A stretch of 64,000 bases of DNA from DATLED01 sp035525495 (GTDB lineage Bacteria > Actinomycetota > Acidimicrobiia > Acidimicrobiales > CADCTF01): assembly GCA_035525495.1 (NCBI GenBank), contig DATLED010000027.1, positions 14,049-78,048 of the forward strand. The letters run 5' to 3'. The notes beneath the pieces are model-generated. The model saw only the letters and a list, made by a program, of their open reading frames with translations, did not search any database and was not told where the DNA came from. Of this stretch, positions 53,864-63,324 are shown one piece after another. Within the stretch, counting starts at the first letter, position 1. Every line of letters starts with the position of its first letter. The position numbers and the translations under genes were made by a program.

Positions 53864-54781
53864 ATGGATCGGGTCAAGCACCCACTGGCGCTGGTCGGCA
53901 TCGGGGTGCTGCTCTTCAGCACGGGACCCGTCGCCGTGGCCGGCTCGTCGACGACCGGACCGGTGCTCTCGTTCTGGCGACTGTGGATCGGCTCGGTCCT
54001 CATGGGCGCCGCGACCCTGGTGACCGTGCACCGGTCCGGGCGACGACCGACGAGGATCGGCTGGACGTGGGCGGCGCGCTGTGGCGTCGCGTTCGGCATC
54101 CATCAGCTCTTCTTCATGATCGCCATCAAGGCGACGTCGGTCGTCGATGTCACGCTCATGCAGGTGCTCCAGCCGGTCTTCGTCGGGGTGCTGGCGGCGG
54201 TGGCCTTCGGGGAACGCCCGGGCTGGCGGTTCCGCGTCTGGTCGGCCGTCGCCATCGGCGGGGCGGCGGTCGTCGTGCTCGCGGGCGCGTCGGGTCCGTC
54301 CGGCAATCCGAGCGGCTTCGTCCTGGCGATGTCGAACGTCGCCTTCTTCGCCGTCTACTTCGTGTGGTCGAAGCAGGCTCGAGACCACATCGACACCGTC
54401 CCCTTCCTCTTCGGGGTCGTGGTCTCCGCCGGCATCGTCGTCGCTTCGTACGTCGTCGTCGCCGGCGAGCCCGTCCTCGGCATCGGACGCGCCGACCTGC
54501 TGCGGGCGATGTACATCGCCGCCATACCCGGTGCCCTCGGGCACTTCGTCACGACGTGGCCGCTGCCCCGCATCTCGGCAAACGTCCCTCCCGTGATGCA
54601 GTTGGCGATGCCCTTCCTCGCGGGCGCGCTGGCGTGGCTCCTGCTCGATCAGCGGATCACGGCGCTGCACGTCGTCGGCGGCGCCATCACCATCGGCGGC
54701 GTCCTCGGCTCGCTGCTCTCACCGTCGGGTCGCCGCCTGGTGGCGCCGGGGCCCGACGCCACGTTCGTGCCCGGTGACTGA
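53864..54781 (+). CDS. EamA/DMT superfamily transporter
   Basis: This 305-residue membrane protein has ten predicted helices in two EamA repeats, about 5-135 (HPLALVGIGVLLFSTGPVAV, SFWRLWIGSVLMG) and 145-285 (GFVLAMSNVAFFAVYFVWSKQARD, VMQLAMPFLAGALAWLLLDQ). Members export or exchange small metabolites. It is divergent from the HxlR-fbiC operon across the candidate operator, so it may be under the same regulator. The start ATG 53864 fits the first helix; no -10 is obvious. Confidence 0.88.
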   Translation: MDRVKHPLALVGIGVLLFSTGPVAVAGSSTTGPVLSFWRLWIGSVLMGAATLVTVHRSGRRPTRIGWTWAARCGVAFGIHQLFFMIAIKATSVVDVTLMQVLQPVFVGVLAAVAFGERPGWRFRVWSAVAIGGAAVVVLAGASGPSGNPSGFVLAMSNVAFFAVYFVWSKQARDHIDTVPFLFGVVVSAGIVVASYVVVAGEPVLGIGRADLLRAMYIAAIPGALGHFVTTWPLPRISANVPPVMQLAMPFLAGALAWLLLDQRITALHVVGGAITIGGVLGSLLSPSGRRLVAPGPDATFVPGD

Positions 54782-54842
54782 CCCGCAGCGTTCGACGGGT
54801 TCGCCGCCGGATACGAGCGACTCGTGTGGCAGCGCCGCTGAA

Positions 54843-55511
54843 TCAGCCGCGCGGCGCCGCGTCCCGGTCGACGAGCCACACGACTCGGTCAGCCACGACC
54901 TTGGCTGCGGGAACTTCGTCGCCGTCGTAGACCGCTTGCATCGCGGCCTGCTTGTCTTCGCCCGTGACCGTGAACAGCGCCAATCGCGCGCGGGCGATGC
55001 CGGAGAACGTCAGTGTCATCCGCGGATGGGGGTTGTTGCCCGTCGGATCTTCGTTCAGGCACACCAGCAACCCCGGGTCGGCGTCGAGAGCGCGCGAACG
55101 GGGAAAGAGCGACGCCGTGTGCCCATCGGGCCCGAGCCCGAGGTGCACGACGTCGAAGTGACCGAGCTCGCCGACCCGCAGCTGGTACGACTCGGGCCCC
55201 TCGTCGCACCGCATCGGATACACGGCATGGGCGGCGCCGACCTTCTCCAGCAGAGACTCTCGCCCGAGCCGCTCGTTCGAGTCCTCGGAGCCCGGCGGCA
55301 CGCAGCGCTCGTCGCCCCAGTACACGTCGACCTGCCACCAGTCGATCTGCTCTCCACCGACGGACGCCAAGCGCTCGTAGCACTCGCGGGCCGTCTCTCC
55401 ACCGCTCAACGCCAACGAGAAGTCCTCGCCTGGCCGGGAATGGAAGGCCTCGATGACGCGCTCGGCGAACTCGCCGGGCACGTCGTCGACGACGTGGAGC
55501 TCGCCGTTCAT
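54843..55511 (-). CDS. pgl: 6-phosphogluconolactonase
   Basis: This enzyme hydrolyses 6-phosphogluconolactone to 6-phosphogluconate, the second oxidative pentose phosphate step. The 222-residue DevB-type protein has LALSGGETARECYERLA (about 33-49), VDVYWGDERCVPPGSEDSNERLGRE and VHLGLGPDGHTASLFP, all specific to this family. It is the last gene of the cluster, 14 bp after opcA. Confidence 0.95.
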   Translation of the reverse strand: MNGELHVVDDVPGEFAERVIEAFHSRPGEDFSLALSGGETARECYERLASVGGEQIDWWQVDVYWGDERCVPPGSEDSNERLGRESLLEKVGAAHAVYPMRCDEGPESYQLRVGELGHFDVVHLGLGPDGHTASLFPRSRALDADPGLLVCLNEDPTGNNPHPRMTLTFSGIARARLALFTVTGEDKQAAMQAVYDGDEVPAAKVVADRVVWLVDRDAAPRG

Positions 55512-55525
55512 CACTCCGCCGAACT

Positions 55526-56500
55526 CTAGGGGGCGACGGCGCGGCGCAACGCCCGCTCGTAGACGGGATCGAGCTCGAGCCGCGCCAGCGCATCGGCCAG
55601 TCCCCAGGCGGGCGTCGCCTCCGGGAGCTGCACGACCGCCGCCGCCGACGCGCCGCCCTCGATCTCGGCGCGGGCGACCACCCGCCGGACATCGCCTTCG
55701 CGGACCACCGAGAACGAGGCGCCATCGCACCACAAGTGCATGCTGACGTGGTCGGCGTCGACGACGTGCCGCGCCGAGGTCGGCAGCTCGAGGCGGTCGG
55801 CGAGCCACCCGTCGAGGAGTTGACGCGGACCGATCCGACCGGCGACGGCCGACCGGCGGACCTGGGAGACGAACGGACGGAACGCCGGCCCCTCGAACAA
55901 GCCGGCGAGGAGCTCCCGCCACGGACGCAGCCGCGTCCAGGACAGATCGACAACGGGTCGCCGGCCGCACAACGAGACCAGTTCGGCGAGCGCGCCCGCG
56001 TCGTCGAGCTCTCGGGCGTCGACCAGCAGTACGTCGGCCGCCAGCAACAGCGGGTCGTCGAGCGCCGGCAGCTCGTCGACGAACCAGACGACGACGGGCA
56101 GGTCGCTCAAGGTCAAGGGCTCGATCAGGGAGTCGAGATGTCGGACGACGCGTCCGTGCACGTCGAGCTCGATGTCCTCGAACCACAGTCCGTGTCCCTC
56201 CGCCTCGCTGCCCAGCAGGCGGATCTCGGCGTCGATCCCCGGCGCGCCTTCGCGCGCCGGCTCGTCGAGCACGAGCGTCAACACCCGCGCCGGATGGCGG
56301 CCGCCGAGCTCGCGCACAGCGGACTGCGCCCGGACCGCCGACACGCGCCGGGACGCCACGATCACCAGCGTCAGCACCGACGTGCGAGTCGCCGGCATGA
56401 CCTCGGGCCGTCGAAGGTCCTCGAGCGCCCGCATCACCTGGCCGAGCCTGACGCCGTCCTCTGACCAGACGGACAGCGTGGTCGTCACGGGCTGCGCCAC
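55526..56500 (-). CDS. opcA: Glucose-6-phosphate dehydrogenase assembly protein OpcA
   Basis: OpcA is an allosteric partner needed for full activity of glucose-6-phosphate dehydrogenase in cyanobacteria and actinobacteria. The 324-residue protein has RTSVLTLVIVAS near the N-terminus, HPARVLTLVLDEP, LTLSDLPVVVWFVDELP (the 'LPv.lW..G' equivalent) and DLSWTRLRPWRELLAGLFEGP, the most conserved OpcA segment. The GTG start overlaps the zwf end by 16 bp, so the subunit pair is translationally coupled. Confidence 0.93.
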   Translation of the reverse strand: MAQPVTTTLSVWSEDGVRLGQVMRALEDLRRPEVMPATRTSVLTLVIVASRRVSAVRAQSAVRELGGRHPARVLTLVLDEPAREGAPGIDAEIRLLGSEAEGHGLWFEDIELDVHGRVVRHLDSLIEPLTLSDLPVVVWFVDELPALDDPLLLAADVLLVDARELDDAGALAELVSLCGRRPVVDLSWTRLRPWRELLAGLFEGPAFRPFVSQVRRSAVAGRIGPRQLLDGWLADRLELPTSARHVVDADHVSMHLWCDGASFSVVREGDVRRVVARAEIEGGASAAAVVQLPEATPAWGLADALARLELDPVYERALRRAVAP

Positions 56501-58002
56501 GACCGCCCCTCGCCCAGGAGGGCATCAGCAGCCGAAGGCCCCCACGAACCGGCGGCGTAGCGCTCGAGCCCGCCCGCACCACCCGCGGCCCACGCCGACA
56601 CGACGGGGTCCCAGATCGTCCACGCCTGCTCCACCTCGTCGGTGCGGATGAACAACGTCGGGTCGCCGCTCATCGCGTCGAGGAGCAGCCGCTCATAGGC
56701 CTCGGGTGACTCCTCGACGAAGGCGGCGCCGTAGGAGAAGTCCATGTTGACCGTCCGCACGCGGAACGCCTGGCCCGGCACCTTGGCGCCGAACCGCAAG
56801 GTGATGCCCTCATCCGGCTGGATGCGCAGCACCATGGCGTTGGGCCCCAACCCGGATGCCATCCCCGGCGGAAACGGGAGGTGGGGCACGCCGCGGAAGA
56901 CCAGCGCAACCTCCGTGAGCCGCTTCGGCAAGCGCTTGCCCGTCCGGAGGAAGAAGGGCACCCCGGCCCAGCGCCAGTTGTCGACGGACAATCGCGCGGC
57001 GACGTACGTCTCGGTCGTGGATGTCGGCGAGATGCCTTCCTCCGAGCGGTATGCCAGGACCTCCTCGCCCTCGACCCATCCGGCGTCGTACTGGCCGCGT
57101 CGCGTCTCCACGACCTGCACCGCGCGCAGCACCTTGACCTTCTCGTCACGGATGCCCTTGGCATCGACCGTCGCGGGCGGTTCCATCGCCGTGAGGGCGA
57201 GGACCTGCATCACGTGGTTCTGCACGATGTCGCGCAGTGCGCCGGCGGACTCGTAGAACGCGCCGCGATGGCCGACGCCGACGGACTCCGCCACGGTGAT
57301 CTGGACGGACTCGACGTACCGTCGGTTCCACACCGGCTCGAAGATGGCGTTGGCGAACCGCAACGCCAGGACGTTCTGGACCGTCTCCTTCCCGAGGTAG
57401 TGGTCGATCCGGTAGAGCTGGCTCTCGTCGAACACGGAGTGCAGCTCGCGGTCGAGGGCCTGGGCGCTCGGCAGGTCACGACCGAACGGCTTCTCGACGA
57501 CCACGCGCACGAAGGCGTGCGGACCGTCCTCGCGGCGTCGCGCCAGTCCGTGCTCCGCGAGGGCCGACGCCAACATCCCGAAGACGTTCGGAACGGTGGC
57601 GAAGTAGAAGACGCGGTTGCCTCCGGTGCCCAGCGACGCGTCGATCTCGTCGAGCACCGCCCGCAGCCGTTCGAAGGTGTCCGCCTCGGCGTAGTCCCCG
57701 GCGACGTAACGGAAGCCGTTCACGAGCGATGTCCACTCCGGACCGGAACGGTCCTTGACCGCTTCCAACGCGTGGGCGCGGAAGTCCTCGTCGGTCCACT
57801 GCGTGCGGGCGACGCCGACGACGCTGAACGCCGTCGGCAACAACCGGCGCGATGCCAGTCGCTCGACTGCGGGGAGGAGCTTGCGAGACGTGAGGTCACC
57901 GGACGCTCCGAAGACCACGAGCACGCAAGGGGGCGCCCGCCGATCGCTCTCGAGGCCCTCGAGGAGCGGATTGCCGCCAGCGGCGTCAGCCGTGGTGATC
58001 AG
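56485..58002 (-). CDS. zwf: Glucose-6-phosphate 1-dehydrogenase, probable CTG start
   Basis: This enzyme oxidises glucose 6-phosphate to the lactone with NADP. Its 505 residues include the dinucleotide loop VVFGASGDLTSRKLLPA (about 27-43), the catalytic LYRIDHYLGKE and PPFFLRTGKRLP-like VPFFLRTGKRLPKR. No ATG, GTG or TTG occurs in frame where family alignment puts the start; CTG 58002 gives a normal N-terminus (ITTADAAGGNPLLEG) and has GGAA 4 nt upstream. The alternative is ATG 58107, which would add 35 Arg-rich residues and overlap gnd by 122 bp. opcA follows. Confidence 0.92.
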   Translation of the reverse strand: MITTADAAGGNPLLEGLESDRRAPPCVLVVFGASGDLTSRKLLPAVERLASRRLLPTAFSVVGVARTQWTDEDFRAHALEAVKDRSGPEWTSLVNGFRYVAGDYAEADTFERLRAVLDEIDASLGTGGNRVFYFATVPNVFGMLASALAEHGLARRREDGPHAFVRVVVEKPFGRDLPSAQALDRELHSVFDESQLYRIDHYLGKETVQNVLALRFANAIFEPVWNRRYVESVQITVAESVGVGHRGAFYESAGALRDIVQNHVMQVLALTAMEPPATVDAKGIRDEKVKVLRAVQVVETRRGQYDAGWVEGEEVLAYRSEEGISPTSTTETYVAARLSVDNWRWAGVPFFLRTGKRLPKRLTEVALVFRGVPHLPFPPGMASGLGPNAMVLRIQPDEGITLRFGAKVPGQAFRVRTVNMDFSYGAAFVEESPEAYERLLLDAMSGDPTLFIRTDEVEQAWTIWDPVVSAWAAGGAGGLERYAAGSWGPSAADALLGEGRSWRSP

Positions 58003-58981
58003 CCGATTCCGACGACGACGTGATGATGCCTTTGGCCTCGCCGGGTTCGCCCTCCACCTCCTTGATGTCCTGCGCTGCCTTCGCCTCGGTGAAGAACTGG
58101 TGCCCACCGAACTGGTTGCGCAACGCGGCGATGATGCGCGCCGAGTACGAGTTGGGCTGGCGGGACGAGAAGCGGGCGAAGAGCGACGCTGTGATCACCG
58201 GGAGGGCGACGCCGCGGTCGATGGCCTCGGTCACGGTCCACCGTCCCTCGCCCGAGTCCTCGACATAGCCCTTGATCGACGAGAAGCCCTCCTCGTCGGC
58301 GAGGGCGAGGACGGCCAGGTCGAGCAACCACGACCGCACGACCGATCCGTGCTGCCACACGGCGGCGATCTGGTGGAGATCGAGCTCGAGCTCGGTGGCC
58401 GAATCCATCAGCGCGAACCCTTCGGCATAGGCCTGCAGCATGCCGTACTCGATGCCGTTGTGGACCATCTTCACGAAGTGCCCGGCGCCGATCGGGCCGA
58501 CGTGGGCGTAGCCGTTCTCCGGTGCCAGCGCGGTGAAGATCGGCTCGAGTGGACGGACCGCATCGACGTCGCCACCGACCATCAGGCAGTACCCGACCTT
58601 GAGGCCCCACACCCCGCCGGAGACACCGGCGTCGACGAAGTGGATGCCCTTGGCACCGAGCTCCTCGGCCTGGCGCGGCGCGTCCTTCCACGGTGAGTTC
58701 CCCCCGTCGACGACGGTGTCGCCGGCCGACAGCACGCCGCCCAGCGCCGTCACCGTCGACGCGGTCGGCGGACCGGACGGCACCATGACCCACACCGCAC
58801 GCGGCGGCGTCAGCTTCGCCGCCAGGTCCTCGAGGGACGAGGCCCCGATGGCGCCTTCTCCCGCGCTGGCGGCGACGGCGTCGGGGTTGCGGTCGTACAC
58901 GACGACCTCGTGCCCGCGCTCGAGCAGGCGCTTGGTCATGTTGGCGCCCATGCGCCCGAGTCCGACCATCCCGAGCTGCAT
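57986..58981 (-). CDS. gnd: 6-phosphogluconate dehydrogenase, decarboxylating, short form
   Basis: This enzyme converts 6-phosphogluconate to ribulose 5-phosphate and CO2. The 331-residue protein is the short form (often NAD-linked, GntZ/YqeC-like) rather than the 470-residue NADP form. It has GLGRMGANMTKRL (cofactor loop), VVDGGNSPW, DAGVSGGVWGLKVGYCLMVGG and the catalytic GAGHFVKMVHNGIEYGML. It starts 2 bp after the pgi stop and overlaps the zwf start region by about 17 bp. Confidence 0.94.
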   Translation of the reverse strand: MQLGMVGLGRMGANMTKRLLERGHEVVVYDRNPDAVAASAGEGAIGASSLEDLAAKLTPPRAVWVMVPSGPPTASTVTALGGVLSAGDTVVDGGNSPWKDAPRQAEELGAKGIHFVDAGVSGGVWGLKVGYCLMVGGDVDAVRPLEPIFTALAPENGYAHVGPIGAGHFVKMVHNGIEYGMLQAYAEGFALMDSATELELDLHQIAAVWQHGSVVRSWLLDLAVLALADEEGFSSIKGYVEDSGEGRWTVTEAIDRGVALPVITASLFARFSSRQPNSYSARIIAALRNQFGGHQFFTEAKAAQDIKEVEGEPGEAKGIITSSSESADHHG

Positions 58982-58983
58982 CG

Positions 58984-60336
58984 CTAGGACACCTCCTGCA
59001 GGTGGTCGGCGCCGACGCGCAGGACGCGACGTCCGTGCTCGACGAGGCTCTGGTGATCGCCGAGGGCCTGTGCGGCGATGAGCGTCCCGAAGTCATACGG
59101 GAACCCGGGGATCGGCACCGACGCCGTCGGCCGCCTGGGCACGATCTGCACGGCGACGATGTTGTCGGCGCCGCCCTTGTGGAGCTGTCCGGTCGAGTGC
59201 AGGAACCGCGGTCCGTACCCGGCGGTGACGGCCATTCCGCCGAGTCGCTCACGCATCCTCCGGCGGAGCGTCGAGAGGGCCTCGTCCTCGCCGTAGGGCA
59301 GGTAGGCCTGCAGCGACACGTAGTCGCCGTCGTCGACGACGTCGGCCAGCCAGTCGCTCACCGTGTTCGGGTCCTCGAGCTCGCTCGCCGCCGGCGGGAG
59401 GGGCAGCGACGCGAGGACGCGCTTGGTGTTCTCCTTCGACTCGGTGACGTTCGGCTCGTCGAAAGGATCGATGGAGAGGACGTGCCCGGCGATGGCGGTG
59501 GCGATCTCCCAGCGCTGGAACTCGGCGCCGAGGTCGAGGGCGTCACCGATGGACACCGACACGTTGAAGCGGTCGTCACCGGACTCGGCATCGGTCGTCG
59601 GGACGGGGACGCACCCCTTGCCCCGCTTGCCCGTCGACTCGGCGACGAGCTGCTCGACCCAGAGGCCGAAAGCGGCCGCCTCGGGTGCCGTCCGGATCGT
59701 CACCTTGTCCTGGCCGTCGAGCGCCGCGTGACCCATCGCATCGCCGAGGGCGACCGCTTCTTCGGCGTCGATGTCGCCGGCGCGGCGGCAGAGTTCGGCG
59801 ACGTCGTAGCCGAGCAGCGCCGCGGGGACGAGTCCGAACAGCGACAGCACGGAGTAGCGGCCGCCGATGTCGGCCGGGTTCTCGAAGACCCGGTTGAAGC
59901 CCCGCTCGCGAGCGAGGTCGCCGAGTGCGGTCGACGGATCGGTGATGGCGGCATAGCGGCTGCCGTCGGGAACCTTCGACCACGCGTGGGCGAGCAGCGT
60001 CTGGACCTCGATGGTGCCGCCGGACTTCGACGACACGAGGAAGAAGGCGTCGTCGAGATCGACCGAGGCGACGGTGCGAGGGTCGGTCGTGTCGAGGACG
60101 ACGAGGCGGTCGGAACCCGCGAATGCTCGCAGCACCTCGGGGCCGAGCGACGAGCCGCCCATGCCGAGGAGGACGATCCTCGACGCGTCGACCGTGTCCG
60201 CCCATGAGCGGAGATCGTCCGCCCGTTCACGCATCCGCGCGGGCGCGTCCAGCCACCCGAGCCGGTTGTCGGCGACGTTGGGCGTCGGCCAGAGGCTCGT
60301 GTCCTTGGCGTTCAGCCGATCGAGCAGTGAGGACAT
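58984..60336 (-). CDS. pgi: Glucose-6-phosphate isomerase
   Basis: This enzyme interconverts glucose 6-phosphate and fructose 6-phosphate. The 450-residue protein is shorter than classical PGI and resembles the isomerase half of fused transaldolase-isomerase proteins. LLGMGGSSLGPEVLRAF (about 57-73) binds the sugar phosphate; VSSKSGGTIEVQTLLAHAW follows. ATG 60336 directly follows the TAG of tal in the same reading frame, so a single stop codon separates the two proteins. Confidence 0.93.
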   Translation of the reverse strand: MSSLLDRLNAKDTSLWPTPNVADNRLGWLDAPARMRERADDLRSWADTVDASRIVLLGMGGSSLGPEVLRAFAGSDRLVVLDTTDPRTVASVDLDDAFFLVSSKSGGTIEVQTLLAHAWSKVPDGSRYAAITDPSTALGDLARERGFNRVFENPADIGGRYSVLSLFGLVPAALLGYDVAELCRRAGDIDAEEAVALGDAMGHAALDGQDKVTIRTAPEAAAFGLWVEQLVAESTGKRGKGCVPVPTTDAESGDDRFNVSVSIGDALDLGAEFQRWEIATAIAGHVLSIDPFDEPNVTESKENTKRVLASLPLPPAASELEDPNTVSDWLADVVDDGDYVSLQAYLPYGEDEALSTLRRRMRERLGGMAVTAGYGPRFLHSTGQLHKGGADNIVAVQIVPRRPTASVPIPGFPYDFGTLIAAQALGDHQSLVEHGRRVLRVGADHLQEVS

Positions 60337-61443
60337 CTACTGCCGCCCTGCCCCCGCACCCCACCCATTCGCCTTGTCCTGCAGGCTCTGGAGCAGCTCG
60401 TCGAACGACTTCACGAAGGAGGCGACGCCCTCGCCCTCGAGGATGTCGGAGACGTCGCGCATCGACACGCCGAGGGCCTCGATGCGGTCGAGGACGGACT
60501 TGGCGTCGTCCACGCCGGTGTCGATGGTGCGGGCGACGGTGCCGTGGTCGACAAAGGCGTCGACCGTGGCGTCCGGGATCGTGTTCACCGTGTGGGGGCC
60601 GATGAGGCTGTCGACGTACAGCAGGTCGGGGTAGGCCGGGTTCTTCGTCGAGGTCGATGCCCACAGCGGACGCTGCACCCGTGCGCCGCGCGCCTCCAGG
60701 GCCTCCCACCGCGGCCCGGAGAAGCGCTGTAGGAACAGCTCGTAGGCGAGCTTGGCCTGCGCCACCGCCGCCTTGCCCCGCAGCGCGAGGGCATCGTCGG
60801 ACCCGATGGCCTCCAGCCGGCGATCGACCTCGGTGTCGACGCGGCTGATGAAGAACGAGGCGACGCTGGCCACCGCGGAGAGGTCGCCGTCGCGCGCTTC
60901 GAGCCCACTCAGATAGGCCTCGATCACGTCGGCGTAGCGGGGGATGCCGAAGATCAGCGTGACGTTGATGCTCACGCCCTCGGCGGTCATCGCCTTGATT
61001 GCCGGGATGCCTTCGAGGGTGCCGGGGATCTTGACCATGAGGTTGGGCGCCTGCAGTCGCTGCACGAACGCCCGCGCCGCCTCGACGCTGCCGGCGGTGT
61101 CGTTGGCGAGCGCCGGAGCGACTTCGAGGCTGACGTAACCGTCGGTTCCACCGCTGGCGTCGTAGACCGGTCGCACGACCTCGAGGGCGGTGGCGATGTC
61201 GTCGAACACGAGCTCCCAGTACGCGTCGGTGACCTTGTGCGACTTGAGCAGCTCGGTGAACTGCTCGTCGTAGTCGGCAGAGCCGGCGATGGCCTTCTGG
61301 AAGATCGTCGGGTTGCTGGTCACGCCCCGGATCCCCGACTCGACGAGCTGCGCGAGGTGCCCGGAGCGAATGCCCACCCGGGTGAGGTTGTCGATCCAGG
61401 GACTCTGTCCCTGTTGGTCGAACAGGTCGTGCAGGCGGGTCAT
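60337..61443 (-). CDS. tal: Transaldolase
   Basis: This enzyme transfers a dihydroxyacetone unit in the non-oxidative pentose phosphate pathway. The 368-residue protein has the actinobacterial signature GIRGVTSNPTIFQKAI (about 38-53), the Schiff-base Lys in NLMVKIPGT, INVTLIFGIPRYADVIEAYLSGLE and a C-terminal STKNPAYPDLLYVDSLIG. TAGGGT (61456-61451) ends 7 nt before the ATG, so tal probably heads its own leaderless transcript tal-pgi-gnd-zwf-opcA-pgl. Confidence 0.96.
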   Translation of the reverse strand: MTRLHDLFDQQGQSPWIDNLTRVGIRSGHLAQLVESGIRGVTSNPTIFQKAIAGSADYDEQFTELLKSHKVTDAYWELVFDDIATALEVVRPVYDASGGTDGYVSLEVAPALANDTAGSVEAARAFVQRLQAPNLMVKIPGTLEGIPAIKAMTAEGVSINVTLIFGIPRYADVIEAYLSGLEARDGDLSAVASVASFFISRVDTEVDRRLEAIGSDDALALRGKAAVAQAKLAYELFLQRFSGPRWEALEARGARVQRPLWASTSTKNPAYPDLLYVDSLIGPHTVNTIPDATVDAFVDHGTVARTIDTGVDDAKSVLDRIEALGVSMRDVSDILEGEGVASFVKSFDELLQSLQDKANGWGAGAGRQ

Positions 61444-61481
61444 GCTCCGGACCCTACCCAGCGCTTTCGGTCTCGCTCTGC

Positions 61482-63323
61482 CTAACGCTTGCTCAGCGTC
61501 CTGACGGCGTCGGCGATGGCGGAGGCATCGATTCCGGCGCCGGCGAGCAGCTCCTCGGGCTTGCCCGACCCCGGCAGATCCCGGACCGCCAGCTTCGTGA
61601 GCTTGAGGACGAGTCCGCAGTCGGACAGGGCGTCGAGCACGGCGTCGCCGATGCCGCCCTCGGGCCAGTGGTCCTCGACGGTGACGACCCGTCCGTCGGT
61701 GGCCTCCGCGGCTGTCCGCAGCGTCTCGCCGTCGACGGGCTTCACGGAGTACAGGTCGATCAAGCGGACGTCGACGCCCTCGGTCGCCAGCGCGTCGGCC
61801 GCCTTGACCGCCTCGGCGAGCGTGATGCCGGCGGCCACGACCGTCACCGTGTCGTTGTCCGAGGATCGCACGACCTTGGAACCACCGACCTCGAACGTCT
61901 CGCTCGGTCCGTAGATCACCGGCGTCGCCCCGCGGGTCGTGCGGAGGAACGAGATCCCCGGCGTGTCGGCCATCAGCTCCACCAGCGCGGCCGTCGATGT
62001 CGCGTCCGCCGGATACAGCACGGTGCTCCCGTGGATGGCCCGGAACGACGCCAGGTCCTCGAGTGCCATCTGCGACGGGCCGTCCTCACCGATCGAGACG
62101 CCGGCATGGGAACCGCACACCGAGATCGTCGCCCGGCTGATCGCCGCCATCCGCACGAAGTCGTAGGCGCGGCTGAGGAAGGCCGCGAACGTGGACGCGA
62201 ACGGCTTGTAGCCGCGCACCTGCATGCCGACGGCCGTCGCCAACAGTTGCTGCTCGGCGATGTACATCTCGAAGAAGCGGTCGGGGACGACCGCCTTGAA
62301 GTCCTCGGCGTGGGTCGAGTTCGAGACCTCGCCGTCGAGACACACCACGTCCGCCCGGCGCTGTCCGAGGGCCGCCAGCGCCAGCCCGTACGCCTTGCGC
62401 GTCGCCACCTTCTCGCCCAGCTCCCACGTGGGCATCGGCACCGGCGAGGTCTCGGCCATGAAGGGCGCAGCGGCCTCCGGCTTGGCGGTCTCGATGGACA
62501 GCGACCGCAGCCCCCCGAGCTCCTCGATGGCCTCGGCCTCGTCGGGGACCGGCTTTCCGTGGGCGTTGTCCACGTCCTCGACCGCCTTGACCCCCTTGCC
62601 CTTCTTCGTCTTGGCAATGATCACCGTCGGTTGACCGGTCGCGGACGCCGCTTCGGTCATCGCCGCGTCGACCGCCGCGCAGTCGTGACCGTCGATCTCG
62701 ATGGCGTGCCATCCGAACGCCTCGGCGCGGTTGCGGTAGGCCTCGAGATCCCAGCCGTGCATCGTCTCGCCCCGCTGGCCGAGCCGGTTGACGTCGATCA
62801 TGGCGGTGAGGTTGTCGAGCCCGTGAAACCCAGCGGCTTCGAAGGCCTCCCACATGGAACCCTCGGCCATCTCGCTGTCGCCGCACAGCACCCACACGCG
62901 ATACGGCAACCGGTCGAGGAGCTTGCCCGCCATCGCCACGCCGACCCCGATTGGCAGACCCTGTCCGAGTGAACCGGTGGCGACGTCGACCCACGGCAGC
63001 ACCGGTGTGGGGTGCCCCTCGATCTTCGAGCCGTACTGACGGAAGCTGAGCAGCTCGTCGTCGGTGATGGCGCCGCACGCCTTGTACAGCGAGTACAGCA
63101 GGGGAGAAGCGTGTCCCTTGGAGAAGATCAGGTGGTCGTTGTTCGGGTGGAACGGCTCGGCCCAGTCGTAGCGGAGGTGGTTGGCCGCCAGCACGGCGAT
63201 CAGGTCCGCGGCCGACATCGACGACGTCGGGTGACCGGAGTTGGCGGCCGCCGCCGCCCGGACCGAGTCGACCCGCAGCTGCTGGCCGAGCTCGTGGAGA
63301 TCTTCGACGGAAAGGGCGCTCAC
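61482..63323 (-). CDS. tkt: Transketolase, short form
   Basis: This thiamine diphosphate enzyme transfers two-carbon units. The 613-residue protein matches the short, animal-like transketolase class rather than the usual 660-700-residue bacterial one. It has the His-containing AANSGHPTSSMSAADL, FSKGHASPLLYSLYKACG, GSLGQGLPIGVGVAMA, GDSEMAEGSMWEAFEAAGFHGLDNLTAMIDVNRLGQ (ThDP GDG-type motif) and, in the second half, the Glu in EQQLLATAVGM. TAGCGT (63337-63332) ends 8 nt before GTG 63323, suggesting its own promoter inside the end of the FIST gene. Confidence 0.95.
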   Translation of the reverse strand: MSALSVEDLHELGQQLRVDSVRAAAAANSGHPTSSMSAADLIAVLAANHLRYDWAEPFHPNNDHLIFSKGHASPLLYSLYKACGAITDDELLSFRQYGSKIEGHPTPVLPWVDVATGSLGQGLPIGVGVAMAGKLLDRLPYRVWVLCGDSEMAEGSMWEAFEAAGFHGLDNLTAMIDVNRLGQRGETMHGWDLEAYRNRAEAFGWHAIEIDGHDCAAVDAAMTEAASATGQPTVIIAKTKKGKGVKAVEDVDNAHGKPVPDEAEAIEELGGLRSLSIETAKPEAAAPFMAETSPVPMPTWELGEKVATRKAYGLALAALGQRRADVVCLDGEVSNSTHAEDFKAVVPDRFFEMYIAEQQLLATAVGMQVRGYKPFASTFAAFLSRAYDFVRMAAISRATISVCGSHAGVSIGEDGPSQMALEDLASFRAIHGSTVLYPADATSTAALVELMADTPGISFLRTTRGATPVIYGPSETFEVGGSKVVRSSDNDTVTVVAAGITLAEAVKAADALATEGVDVRLIDLYSVKPVDGETLRTAAEATDGRVVTVEDHWPEGGIGDAVLDALSDCGLVLKLTKLAVRDLPGSGKPEELLAGAGIDASAIADAVRTLSKR

Positions 63324-63324
63324 G

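Noticed and set aside
53345..54670. A 1207-residue version of FO synthase starting at 54670
   Set aside because: The extra 442 residues cross the HxlR and EamA genes on other frames and are low-complexity; ATG 53344 overlaps the HxlR stop and gives the normal CofG start.
54782..54842. Remnant coding sequence after the EamA gene (PAAFDGFAAGYERLVWQRR)
   Set aside because: Twenty codons without a start, with no partner fragment nearby; too short to call a pseudogene.
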